Positions 20,260 through 29,063 of a stretch of 64,000 bases of DNA are shown piece by piece. The translations under genes and the position numbers were made by a program. The stretch's first letter is position 1, and every line of letters begins with the position of its first letter. The DNA lies in NCBI RefSeq assembly GCF_000227115.2, contig NC_016486.1, positions 744,001 through 808,000 of the forward strand, written 5' to 3'. The notes beneath the pieces were generated by a model. That model made no database searches. It was not told the DNA's origin and was given only the letters and a program-made list of their open reading frames with translations. This DNA is from Naumovozyma dairenensis CBS 421. Taxonomy: Eukaryota > Ascomycota > Saccharomycetes > Saccharomycetales > Saccharomycetaceae.

Positions 20260-22344
20260 CTATTCGTGGTATCTTTTTAATTCATAAATGACAGGAATAC
20301 TCTCTTCTTTGAATGGATATCTACCTAATGTGTGGACTTTTCTATCATCGTCATGGTGTCTTAATAATTCAAAGGACTTCTGTGTCCTTAGCGTTTCACG
20401 ACTCTTTTTGTTTTCTAATGATAATTTATGAATTTTGGCGTTCAATTGGTTACGTAGTTCCTCGTCCGTTAATTGTTTGATAGTTTTGAAATGTGTATAT
20501 TGACCCATTTCTTCGTGTGTTTCTTCGTGTGTTTCTTCGTCTACATTATCTTCAAATCCATAACTCAGCTCAGTCTCATCAGCATCATCATCAGGTACAT
20601 ATTGGTCTGCAACAGTTTTGAATTCAACAACTTCATTTATATTGACCACTGGCTCCGGTAGCTTGGGAGTAGTTTTGAATACGTCTAAATGGAAACCATT
20701 TTTGGAGCCTTGTGACATTATTCTACTGGACGATGATGTGCCGTATTTTCCTTGCTTCCTTGTCGTACCGTCGATTTCACAAGTTTGTTCCCCGGACCAA
20801 ATATCGTGTATTTTATCTACTTCATGTAAAATAGAAGAAGTAGCAGATGTCCTTCCAGCTTTGGAGGGTTGAGAAAGTATTATAGTTTCTATTTTTTTCA
20901 AAGCGTTTAAAGTCTGATGAATGTGACTCGGAGTATGGTTGAGTTGGTTCTCACTTTCTGGGTATGGGGAATGTATTGATATATCTGGTATCTCAGAGGA
21001 CATTAATAAGTAATGTTTATAATCCGACATCGTGGAAGATAAAGCCTGAAGAGTACAATTTAATTTTCTTAAAGCTCTAGTAACAGTTTCAATTCGTCGT
21101 ATATTACTAATGCAAGCAACATGATTATCAATAGGTGAGCTGAATTCAGCAAATATAGGAGAAAGAGGGCTCTCTAAGGGAGAGATATTCTTAGCTGCTT
21201 GGAATCGACTTTGTATCGATAATAAAATGCAAAGGAACAACCTCTTTATATGACGAACTCTGAATGATTTTTCCTCAATGGTTGATACTTTTCTATTTAT
21301 TGAATAGAATAAATCGGTTAGACTAATATTGTACAATTCGCAATACTTAGTTATTTCATGGATATTAGAAATCGGTAACAGCTCGTAAATTGAATGCTTA
21401 AGGTGATAATAGAGTTGATCAAAGGACGCAATTAAGAGTTCTTCGACGGTCATTAAATTGCTGGATGACGTATCTGTTATTTTATTATATCTTAATTCTT
21501 CCACTATTGAAAGTGGTTTATATATAGACAATTCCTTGAATCTCAAGTGGAATTTATTCAACATAGCATCAAAATATTGTAATGAATTCAGAAATAGTTT
21601 TAACGATAGTATGTTTCTATATTTTAAATATTCGATATGGCAATACCTCTGTTCAATGGCCAAATAAATCAACATCAAAATCATAACAACCACTCTCTGC
21701 ATGATAATATGTTCCTGTCTTGATCGTAGCTTTCTTCTCTTTAATCTTCGTAATATAAATCGACAGTCTAATAAAATGGATAGGTAATTTATAGTTGAGT
21801 ACAATTGATATCTATTATTAGCAGACGATTTCCTAAAGCGCCCCAAATTCGTAGGTAGCAGATAAGTCATGGTATCCGCGCAATTATGTGACGTTGTAAT
21901 GCCATCAATATTTCTCTTAAAATTGAAAACAGATTGTTTTGGCTTTAAAGGTTTTTCTTTGTTAAGGTCATACAGAAATGGACAGGTAACAATGAGATAT
22001 TTAAATTCTTCAAGGAATTGTTCTTCAGATCTGCTAGGGATTGTCTTGAATATAGTAACAATGAGATTTTTCAATTGGATGCGGCGAGAAAACTTATCGA
22101 TGCATGGAGTTCGAGGTGAAGAAACGCGGCTTCCAATTTTTGATGTCATTTTAGGATCTGTATTTTCCCAATCAACAAATTTTGTTAAAGGCGAATTGAC
22201 TAAGGGAGAACCTATATCACTTGGTGCTGTGCTATATGAGTAACTGTCAGACATAATTGAGTGGTTAGACGACTTATTATTTCGATGTGCCCATGGCGTA
22301 AAGATTTGCAACCCAGATAGGTGCAATTCTTCGTCTCTACTCAT
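20260..22344 (-). CDS. INP2: Inp2, peroxisomal Myo2 receptor
   Basis: Read from the first ATG at 22344 this gives 694 aa (S. cerevisiae 705 aa). The frame stays open 57 bases further to a TTG that was not taken as the start. A membrane segment occurs in the middle of the N-terminal half (VVVMILMLIYLAI). The C-terminal part is a coiled-coil-rich cytosolic region, and an acidic stretch with DDDADETELSYGFED and three EETHEE-like units lies near residue 600. In yeast Inp2 is a peroxisome membrane protein that binds the globular tail of Myo2 and moves peroxisomes into the bud. Sequence is poorly conserved, so assignment leans on length, layout and its position next to DNF3. Confidence 0.8.
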   Translation of the reverse strand: MSRDEELHLSGLQIFTPWAHRNNKSSNHSIMSDSYSYSTAPSDIGSPLVNSPLTKFVDWENTDPKMTSKIGSRVSSPRTPCIDKFSRRIQLKNLIVTIFKTIPSRSEEQFLEEFKYLIVTCPFLYDLNKEKPLKPKQSVFNFKRNIDGITTSHNCADTMTYLLPTNLGRFRKSSANNRYQLYSTINYLSILLDCRFILRRLKRRKLRSRQEHIIMQRVVVMILMLIYLAIEQRYCHIEYLKYRNILSLKLFLNSLQYFDAMLNKFHLRFKELSIYKPLSIVEELRYNKITDTSSSNLMTVEELLIASFDQLYYHLKHSIYELLPISNIHEITKYCELYNISLTDLFYSINRKVSTIEEKSFRVRHIKRLFLCILLSIQSRFQAAKNISPLESPLSPIFAEFSSPIDNHVACISNIRRIETVTRALRKLNCTLQALSSTMSDYKHYLLMSSEIPDISIHSPYPESENQLNHTPSHIHQTLNALKKIETIILSQPSKAGRTSATSSILHEVDKIHDIWSGEQTCEIDGTTRKQGKYGTSSSSRIMSQGSKNGFHLDVFKTTPKLPEPVVNINEVVEFKTVADQYVPDDDADETELSYGFEDNVDEETHEETHEEMGQYTHFKTIKQLTDEELRNQLNAKIHKLSLENKKSRETLRTQKSFELLRHHDDDRKVHTLGRYPFKEESIPVIYELKRYHE

Positions 22345-22596
22345 ACAATTCCAAAATACTGTTCGTTTTGAGGAATCGTCAATTTGTGACCAAAATTTCA
22401 AACCAAAACCTTAAGAAAAAAAGGGCCAATTAGCTATAGCGCTTTGTTTGTAGATTGTTTTGTTGACATTATCTACCAAAGGACTTAAGATTTAGAAACT
22501 ATCATTCATTATCCTATAAAAAGCATCTCGGTCTTTATCAATCAAACAAAATAAATAAATAGAAAACGCGAAAAATGGAAAAAAAATTAATTAATT

Positions 22597-22670
22597 TGAT
22601 TTCGCCCAGGATCGAACTGGGGACGTTCTGCGTGTTAAGCAGATGCCATAACCGACTAGACCACGAAACC
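22597..22670 (-). tRNA. tRNA-Val (anticodon AAC)
   Basis: On the minus strand a 74-base cloverleaf starts GGTTTCGTGG. The A box is TGGTCTAGTCGG, the anticodon stem-loop is CTGCTTAACACGCAG with AAC (22634-22636), and the T-arm GTTCGATCC carries the B box. It ends with discriminator A at 22597. There is no intron. A run of T on the minus strand follows (A-rich at 22571-22587). It occupies the interval where S. cerevisiae has MSS11, between INP2 and PAH1. Confidence 0.97.
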
Positions 22671-23017
22671 ACGTTTTACAAGTTTTTCAATGTTTAGAGA
22701 TTTTAAACTTGTTCTTGTATTTACACTGTCGAACTATCTATTTGTTTTCATTTTATGTATCACCATTGGAGAATATTTCAGGCTATACAACTCTTGAGGC
22801 AAAACGTTCTTTCTCTTATATCGTGGAATAGAAATACTCACGAATGCCTCTCAACCATTTGAATATGTACTCTACTGTATGTATATTAGGTTATCTGGAT
22901 GTACAAAAATGGTATGTATTAGTTAGATAAGGTCTTGAATATAATATATATTTCTGTAAATATTATAATATGCATAGGTTCTTTTTCATGTTGTAATTTA
23001 GTGTGTTTCCTAATTCT
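22671..23017. other. Intergenic region tRNA-Val / PAH1 3' end
   Basis: This 347-base stretch holds the upstream flank of tRNA-Val and the PAH1 3' untranslated region. No gene or remnant of MSS11 is recognisable. Confidence 0.5.
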
Positions 23018-25459
23018 TCAATCCATGAATTCGTCTTCATCAAATTCATCATCATCTTCATTATCGTCATCTTCATCTTCATCGGATGCATAAAATGCAT
23101 TATTATCCGTCTGTATGCCATCGTCAATAGAATGAATGTCGTCCAGTACATTAACTTTCGAAACTCCAGAAATGGGGAGCGCCGGTCGGGAGAGAGACAA
23201 TCTTTTCAGTCTATTATCAACGTTAGTGGTATCTATCGAACTCATCTTAGGTGATGTTAAGGGAGATCCTAATTCAAGATAAATCTGTTTCCCGATATCT
23301 TCTTTAGTTTTATTCAATGATTTTTTCGGTGTTGATATAGGCTGGTCATGATTGTAGACTGATTGATCTTTTCTATTGATATTTGGTTCTTTAGATTCTA
23401 AATTAGCCGTTTTCTTTTTGTTGTCTGTTCTAGTATTTTCTTGAACGTCGGTATAGACACTAATATCAGATAAGTCATCCAGATCTAGCAATGGTTCTCT
23501 CCAAAAGTTAGCATCTGTAAACTTCTCTTCTTGATTACTTCTGAAAAATGATTTGTTGGTGTCCATATTACTACCATTTTCTAAATTATCTAATGTATTA
23601 TTCCCTGGAGATCCGGGTGTAAAAGAGGAGACACTTCTCAGTTCATCATCGGTAATGTTGACTGGAGGGAAAAAATGATCGACTAATTCATTAATATGGA
23701 TATATGAACTTCTATATCCTGCCAATTCCAATAGTTCCATATGAACGTCACCTTCCGGATTGATGGTAAATATTCTTGAACTAGGAATACCAACTGTTCT
23801 ATATGATAAGGCATCCGTAATTCTATTCCCAAATCCTGCAAAAAATGGTGTAGGTTTTTCATCCGCTTGAGGATTTGGTAATACAGGATCTTGTTGTTCA
23901 TTTTTCTCTTCAGATAATGTATGTTCATGGTCCTTATTCTTTTCTAGTTCTCCATCGAAATATAACGATCTAATATCATTCAGACATGCAATCTTGAAGA
24001 CTTCAGGTTTTTTCAATATCACTTCTCTTCTTAAGGCCGCCATAGTTCTATCGGGTGATAAGATCACGGGCCCCACAGGTAATGAATTTTTATTTTGATA
24101 AATTGATCTAAGATAACTTCTCGTTGAATCAGCTTGGCCTGCGCCTCTTGCAGTCAAATACAAAATATTATACCCATTTCTAGCAATCTCACTGAATAAT
24201 TTAGCTACACCAATATGAGTCCAATCTTTGCCGATCATAGCAAGAACATGACCCAATGCATCTGATTTTGTAATGGTTCCATCAATATCACTGATAACAA
24301 TGGGGACATCCCATCTCCATACGAATAATTTGGCCCTTACTATGGCCTTCCCATGATCGATGGAAAATTTAAGGTCGTTTTCACCATATTTCAAATCAAG
24401 ACATCGTAGCTGTTCACTTGTCAGCCTTATAGTTCTAATGAAATGTGTATCTTCGTTTCTCGCTAAATTCTGCTCGGTTAATTCACTAGGAGTGGATGTA
24501 GCGGTAGTTGTTGAAGTATCTATGTTATTAAGATCATCCATTTTATCTGCTACAGACTCTACAGATTCCATTGATTCAGGGGATGATGATGGATGGAAGG
24601 ATAAATTTGGTTCGCTTGAACCAATATGTGGTGGATGATTGTTTGGTGAACTGCATAAATCCGCTGCCAACCCGTTTTCATATGGATTTACGATTCTTAT
24701 GTTACCGTTATTATCTTCTTTTATAAAGTTGGATATATCAGATTCGTTACCTAATTCATCCTTTAATAATTGTTTCAATTGCATATCTGTATCATGCATC
24801 ATGTTTTGATTAGGTTTATACCCTTCTATGTCTAAGAGTAAATCACCATTATTTTCTACTTTACTTGGGATATGGATTTGTGTTAATTTTCTAGTTAGAT
24901 TTTCTTGGAATAATCTTGTCTTGGTTGGTTTAGAATCTGGTGAGGCATTGATATCTAAAAAATCAGGTTCTTCTAATTTCTTTTTTTCTTCCTTCAATTC
25001 ATGAGCATCGACCTCTTCATTTGACAGTGGCGTTAAACTTGTATGTTCTATTGATTGATCTTCTCTGTTTGCATGTGAAATATCGTTCATGTTTGCATCC
25101 AAATTTGTTGAACGAGGAGATTGAGGAGGACTACTGGTTGCACTCAACACAGGGGATGCTAATAATTCAGAAGGTATATTACCCAAATCAGAACCAGTTT
25201 CAAAGACAAAATATGCTTCACCAGATTCGCTCAATTTCATAGGAATATTTGTTGATTTATCATTAACAATTACCTCCACTTTCTTTTGCGATGGCTTTAA
25301 TATTTGGAATTTACCGAATCTTACATGGAAGGGAGAGCATGCCAATGTTCCATCTGGTTGTTCCACTACAATGACATCTATGGCACCTGATAATGTTGAT
25401 GGATTGATGGAGGACCAAGTCTTGGAGACAGAACCGAGGGCTCTTCCAACATACTGCAT
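23018..25459 (-). CDS. PAH1: Pah1, Mg2+-dependent phosphatidate phosphatase (lipin)
   Basis: An 813-aa lipin (S. cerevisiae 862 aa). The N-lipin domain is at residues 1-100 (YVGRALGSVSKTWSSINPST), beginning with the membrane-binding amphipathic helix. The HAD-like catalytic domain has the nucleophile motif DIDGT with Asp391 and Asp393. The NFWREPLLDLDD block near residue 645 is the conserved Trp-containing motif. The C-terminus is an acidic tail of alternating Asp and Glu, the feature used to dock on the Nem1-Spo7 phosphatase. The enzyme makes diacylglycerol from phosphatidate at the nuclear/ER membrane, feeding triacylglycerol and restraining phospholipid gene expression. A UAS-INO-like site lies about 265 bases upstream. 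Confidence 0.96.
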   Translation of the reverse strand: MQYVGRALGSVSKTWSSINPSTLSGAIDVIVVEQPDGTLACSPFHVRFGKFQILKPSQKKVEVIVNDKSTNIPMKLSESGEAYFVFETGSDLGNIPSELLASPVLSATSSPPQSPRSTNLDANMNDISHANREDQSIEHTSLTPLSNEEVDAHELKEEKKKLEEPDFLDINASPDSKPTKTRLFQENLTRKLTQIHIPSKVENNGDLLLDIEGYKPNQNMMHDTDMQLKQLLKDELGNESDISNFIKEDNNGNIRIVNPYENGLAADLCSSPNNHPPHIGSSEPNLSFHPSSSPESMESVESVADKMDDLNNIDTSTTTATSTPSELTEQNLARNEDTHFIRTIRLTSEQLRCLDLKYGENDLKFSIDHGKAIVRAKLFVWRWDVPIVISDIDGTITKSDALGHVLAMIGKDWTHIGVAKLFSEIARNGYNILYLTARGAGQADSTRSYLRSIYQNKNSLPVGPVILSPDRTMAALRREVILKKPEVFKIACLNDIRSLYFDGELEKNKDHEHTLSEEKNEQQDPVLPNPQADEKPTPFFAGFGNRITDALSYRTVGIPSSRIFTINPEGDVHMELLELAGYRSSYIHINELVDHFFPPVNITDDELRSVSSFTPGSPGNNTLDNLENGSNMDTNKSFFRSNQEEKFTDANFWREPLLDLDDLSDISVYTDVQENTRTDNKKKTANLESKEPNINRKDQSVYNHDQPISTPKKSLNKTKEDIGKQIYLELGSPLTSPKMSSIDTTNVDNRLKRLSLSRPALPISGVSKVNVLDDIHSIDDGIQTDNNAFYASDEDEDDDNEDDDEFDEDEFMD

Positions 25460-25663
25460 TCTTAAATGGTTTTAATGTCTATATAGAAAATGTACAACGG
25501 GATAGGAACTCAATGGTTCACTAAACACTTATGATTATATTAGAGTTTTGTTTGTAACTCTTTTTTTTTATGATACTCTCCAGATCGATTCAGGCAAGAA
25601 CCTTTATCTGCTTTGAGGAGGTGTCTGTATGCATCCACTAACATATTTCTGGGACATATTGCA

Positions 25664-25687
25664 TTATATTATATTATATTATATTAT
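25664..25687. repeat. (TTATA)n pentanucleotide repeat
   Basis: About five tandem TTATA units lie roughly 210 bases upstream of the PAH1 start. It is a simple-sequence tract likely to vary in length and could supply TATA-like sequence. Confidence 0.7.
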
Positions 25688-25723
25688 AAGGGAAAATCCG
25701 CTAAGTGAAAGAAGAGGTCGCGC

Positions 25724-25733
25724 CATGTGATGT
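25724..25733 (+). promoter_or_regulatory. UAS-INO-like site (CATGTGATGT)
   Basis: This matches the inositol/choline-responsive element consensus CATGTGAAAT at 8 of 10 positions, including the CANNTG core bound by Ino2-Ino4. It is about 265 bases upstream of PAH1, a central gene of the phospholipid regulatory circuit. The link is inferred from location; the same core occurs by chance often. Confidence 0.35.
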
Positions 25734-26077
25734 GTGTCTGTGTTATACGAATTTGTTAATTAACTATATATAACAACAGTTGGATATTATGGAGGAAAGC
25801 GGCGGACAGTTAATGAGATAAGGCAGTTTAGCACCTAAAATTGGTTGTTATTCTATGATCGGTTGGCCAAGATATTAAGAATACATCGTTGGTTGTTGTT
25901 ACTACATAACAGTCTATAGAAATTACACGATTTTATTTACATGATAATTATGTTATTGTTGTCTCGCTTTTCGAGCAATCTTCGTATGCAGGCCTTCTTT
26001 CGGGACATGGCAAATGAGGATCCCGATTCTTCTGGTTCCTGTGAGAAACGTAACACATGTCCCTCTTAAATTTTTCA

Positions 26078-27221
26078 TTAGAGCAATCCATCATCAAATG
26101 AATTGGTTAATACTCTCAATGTCATTTGGTAAAGAACTAGCATTATACTACTCTGTATACTAGTCCACACAAATCTTGGTCCCACACCGCTGAACAAACC
26201 AATAACACCTTCTGATTGATAAACTGACCTAAGACCTTGGAAAATGGATCTTGATAAAATAACTTGTTTAGGCTTCCTACCATTGCTATTGTTATTGTTA
26301 TTCGTATTGTTTACAGCCTTTGCCGTATTTGGTGTAAATACTTGTGTATCAGGCACCTCCAGTTGAGTTTGTAATCTTGTCTTAAGGACATCCATGGGCG
26401 TCGTTATTACACCTGCCAATCCACCGGCACATGCACCGGTTATTAGCTCATTTGAAAGTGATAAATTATCATGCAAGATATCCTTCTTCTCTAAGGCAAA
26501 GGCATAGTATCTAAATTTCTCATAAAATGCAAATTGTAATGCACTAAATGGCAAATCTCGAACCAAAGTAGCTTTATATCCGAAAAATAATGCATGAATA
26601 CCTTCCGTTTGTATAATCTTTGAGATTGCACTTTTTAAATTTCTATAATTATATCCAGATTGGAAATAGGGGTTATTAAACCTTCCTTGTAATTGTAATC
26701 TTGTCTTCAATACTTCAGAAGGCACATAAACAAAACTCGACATGAAATCACCCATAAAACCGGAAGTCAAATGAGACATAGTTTCATTCAATTCATACTC
26801 ATCAATCATCTTCCTCTTGCAGAACTCGTACGTACCGAAAAAGATAGCTGCACTAGGTAAGGATCCCAACATTGCAGCAAAATAACCACTATATAATCCT
26901 CGCATTATGCCTTCCTCGAGGAAGACTGTCTTATATGCAGTGATCATGTTTTTATATTTGGGAATCATGGGTGCACCTTGTTGTCTTGTCTTGATTGTAT
27001 CTAATGATGCATATTGGAATNACAATGTACACACCGATACCACCTGAAATTATGCATAAATCTAATTGGGATGGGTTTACTTCTTTCTTTGTACGCTCGA
27101 AGGTCCCATCTCGAGGTAATGTGTAAGGATTTGTGGTATTGGATGATGGTGATGAAGAATCTGGAACATGATGGTATGTCGGTCCATTTACGATTGGAAT
27201 GGATGAAGTATAGTTCCACAT
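26078..27221 (-). CDS. MME1: Mitochondrial carrier Mme1 (Mg2+ exporter), frame broken at ambiguous base
   Basis: Two overlapping minus-strand frames together make one mitochondrial carrier of about 380 aa (S. cerevisiae Mme1 is 368 aa). The N-terminal frame starts at the ATG at 27221 (MWNYTSS...) and reaches ISGGIGVY. The remainder continues one frame over from [16 protein letters not shown] to the stop at 26078. The switch coincides with the single N at 27021, so a one-base sequencing or assembly error is much likelier than a real lesion. Carrier signatures are [18 protein letters not shown] and [10 protein letters not shown], one in each of the three repeats. Mme1 moves Mg2+ across the inner mitochondrial membrane in S. 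cerevisiae. Order PAH1-MME1-MLH1 matches YMR165-167. Confidence 0.88.
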
Positions 27222-27745
27222 TCCATTTAAGAAAGAATGGAACCAAGTATATATATATATAGATAGATATAGATGTTGTTTTTGACAATGTAGGAAAGAG
27301 TACTGCTTTTATCCGTTGCTTGCTTTATCCTTTTTCTCTCAATTATGGATATTCAGCTAGAAATGATAACTACAATGAGTATTGGCTTTTTTTAGCAGAA
27401 ATATATAGCACGTAGGCTACTTTGATTCGTATTCCGATCAAAACAAATATGGAAAATAAAAAATGAAGGGAAGGTTATTACCAACACACTATGTGGATGA
27501 GCCTGGTCTTGGGAGGGGTATATTGGTTTTTTGTTATTTTCCGTTTTATATTTTTGGCTTGTTTCTTGTTTTCAAATTTCGATTACAAATGTTTAAAGGG
27601 AAGTTATCGCACTTAATTTTTTTTTTGCTGAATGGTAAGCTCCAAATTTCCAACGAGTATACAGAAGTGTGCAAAGCCTCCTAGAAACGACGGTCGGTTA
27701 CCTAGATATATATATATATATATATCGGACAAGTTCCAAGGCCGA

Positions 27746-27766
27746 TAACTATTCTCCCAATAGTTA
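27746..27766. repeat. Inverted repeat, 8-bp arms
   Basis: TAACTATT and AATAGTTA are separated by CTCCC, giving a perfect 8-bp hairpin just before the tandem duplication. Confidence 0.6.
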
Positions 27767-27782
27767 CATATATATATAGAGG

Positions 27783-28016
27783 TGCTGGAACGATATTCGT
27801 AGTAAGTATTACTATTAATATCCTATGGTAAATGTGTAGATATCAAGTTTGGTACAATGTCCTCTAATATGACGCGAAACGATTACCGAACCTGGTAAAT
27901 GCTGGAATGATATTTTTAATAAGGTACTATTAATATCCTATGGTAAGAATACAGATATCAAGCTTGGTACAACGTCTTCTACAAAGACACGAACTAATGA
28001 TTACCAAAAATGGTAG
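27783..28016. repeat. Imperfect tandem duplication, two units of about 117 bases
   Basis: Units at 27783-27899 and 27900-28016 share TGCTGGAA(c/t)GATATT, ACTATTAATATCCTATGGTA, AGATATCAAG(t/c)TTGGTACAA and an ending GATTACC-N5-TGGTA. Each unit therefore ends with a short palindrome TACC...GGTA. The copies have diverged by substitutions and small indels. They lie 110-340 bases upstream of a TATA box. Confidence 0.7.
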
Positions 28017-28044
28017 AGACGCGTAAGACTACAGGCATCGACGC

Positions 28045-28069
28045 GACACGATAGTTGAATTATCGTGTC
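28045..28069. repeat. Inverted repeat, 9-bp arms
   Basis: GACACGATA and TATCGTGTC flank the 7-base loop GTTGAAT. The arms match perfectly. Confidence 0.7.
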
Positions 28070-28119
28070 TGCCAGCGTTAAGTCACATTTTCGTGTTTCT
28101 GTTTCATCATCAAGAAAGG

Positions 28120-28127
28120 TATAAATA
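28120..28127 (+). promoter_or_regulatory. TATA box (TATAAATA)
   Basis: A consensus yeast TATA element is followed by a pyrimidine-rich, then A-rich leader ending at an ATG 163 bases downstream (28290). The layout is that of a typical TATA-type yeast promoter. Confidence 0.45.
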
Positions 28128-28289
28128 GACCAATAACTCGAAGTTTCAATTCCTATTTTTTCTGATATTATTTTTTATACTTATATATTTTTTTATTATT
28201 TATTTTTAAGAAAGACGAACCTTTTTACACACATTATAAGGAAAATTAGCTCTTACTATAATTCATAACAAACATAATCAATTTTTAGG

Positions 28290-28484
28290 ATGGAAAATTA
28301 CAACTACAAGATCAGAGAAAATATGAGAAAGGATGCTTCCGAGCGAGAGGAAGACTTCTCGAGAATTTGTGGCTGTCTCCTTAAATTAGTATACCAGTTT
28401 GTAATCCTTCGAGATTTTACTTGTAGGTATGACACTTTTGATGAGAGGAACCTAATGTACGGCTTCTTATTTAGCCCATTATAA
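28290..28484 (+). CDS. Short open frame of unknown function, possibly a decayed gene
   Basis: A 64-codon frame from ATG to TAA. It is charged at the N-terminus (KIRENMRKDASEREEDF), then hydrophobic/aromatic, and I recognise no family. It is preceded by a TATA box and a leader with the base composition of a real yeast 5' region. A second short frame follows at 28505-28576 in another phase, ending in an acidic tail of five Asp plus Asn-Tyr. The two pieces could be fragments of one broken gene. It may also be a chance frame; codon statistics were not computed. Confidence 0.25.
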   Translation: MENYNYKIRENMRKDASEREEDFSRICGCLLKLVYQFVILRDFTCRYDTFDERNLMYGFLFSPL

Positions 28485-28564
28485 ACTGGCTAACATTCTA
28501 AAATAATGAGTATCAATCACCTATGATTCTAAAAAACATGTGTCCTGAGACTGATGACGATGAT

Positions 28565-28612
28565 GATAATTATTAAAAGAATACTTTTTAATGTATTCTT
28601 TTAATAATTATC
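28565..28612. repeat. Perfect 20-bp inverted repeat (8-base loop)
   Basis: The left arm 28565-28584 begins GATAATTATT and ends GAATAC. The right arm 28593-28612 is its exact reverse complement. The loop is TTTTTAAT. The structure lies 35 bases upstream of tRNA-Gly and overlaps the end of a short acidic open frame. It is the longest perfect hairpin noticed in the window. Confidence 0.9.
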
Positions 28613-28647
28613 AGTGCATCGATTTCACCGGGAATACACAAGAAAAA

Positions 28648-28718
28648 GCGCAGGTGGTTTAGTGGTAAAATCCAACGTTGCCATCGTTGGGCCCCGGGTT
28701 CGATTCCCGGCTTGCGCA
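28648..28718 (+). tRNA. tRNA-Gly (anticodon GCC)
   Basis: A 71-base cloverleaf begins GCGCAGGTGG. The A box is TGGTTTAGTGG and the anticodon loop is TTGCCAT, with GCC at 28680-28682. The T-arm GGTTCGATTCC carries the B box, and the 3' acceptor CTTGCGC is followed by discriminator A. There is no intron. T-runs for Pol III termination begin about 5 bases after the gene. Confidence 0.97.
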
Positions 28719-29063
28719 TTAAATTTTTTCAATTTTATTTTTTTCTGATATGAGATAGCCTTTTCTATACCATTTATATACGTATACATAATGTGTGATC
28801 AGGTTGAACAACTGAATCAGCCGGGCCCATCAATAGGTAAATTAGCTACCTCTCTTCCTTCTCTGCCTACTTACCTTTTTGTTGACACAGGTACAAGTAC
28901 GAACAGGTGAACCAGTAGTTTTGTTAGACTATTGTTTAGCCCTTTCAGAGTTTTGAACTACTTACATATCGACTCCATTTCCTTGGATCATTCTTTTCCT
29001 CAGCTGGCTAAAAGATCCAAATTCGAATAGGTAATAACTATATAAAGCAAACAGTTTTTCAAG
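28719..29063. other. MLH1 upstream region
   Basis: These 345 bases lie between tRNA-Gly and the MLH1 start and contain the tRNA terminator and a TATAAAG element about 25 bases before the ATG. No other gene or clear cell-cycle (MCB) element is seen here. Confidence 0.5.

Larger units (their letters stand above)
25460..26077. other. PAH1 promoter region / MME1 3' flank
   Basis: This 618-base stretch between two minus-strand genes contains a TTATA pentamer repeat at about 25664-25687 and a CATGTGA site at 25724-25730. No coding sequence is supported. Confidence 0.55.
27222..28647. other. Repeat- and palindrome-rich intergenic interval MME1 / tRNA-Gly
   Basis: This 1.4-kb interval contains two (TA)n tracts (27249-27261 and 27704-27725), an imperfect 117-base tandem duplication, three inverted repeats and one or two short open frames downstream of a TATA box. 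S. cerevisiae has only a short MME1-MLH1 gap here. The elements are listed separately. Confidence 0.6.

Noticed and set aside
27463..27684. 73-codon plus-strand open frame
   Set aside because: Phe/Leu/Lys-rich translation of T-runs, no promoter features, no recognisable family.
28019..28024. ACGCGT (MCB cell-cycle element) upstream of MLH1
   Set aside because: It is about 1.04 kb from the MLH1 start with a tRNA gene between, too far to call a functional MLH1 site.
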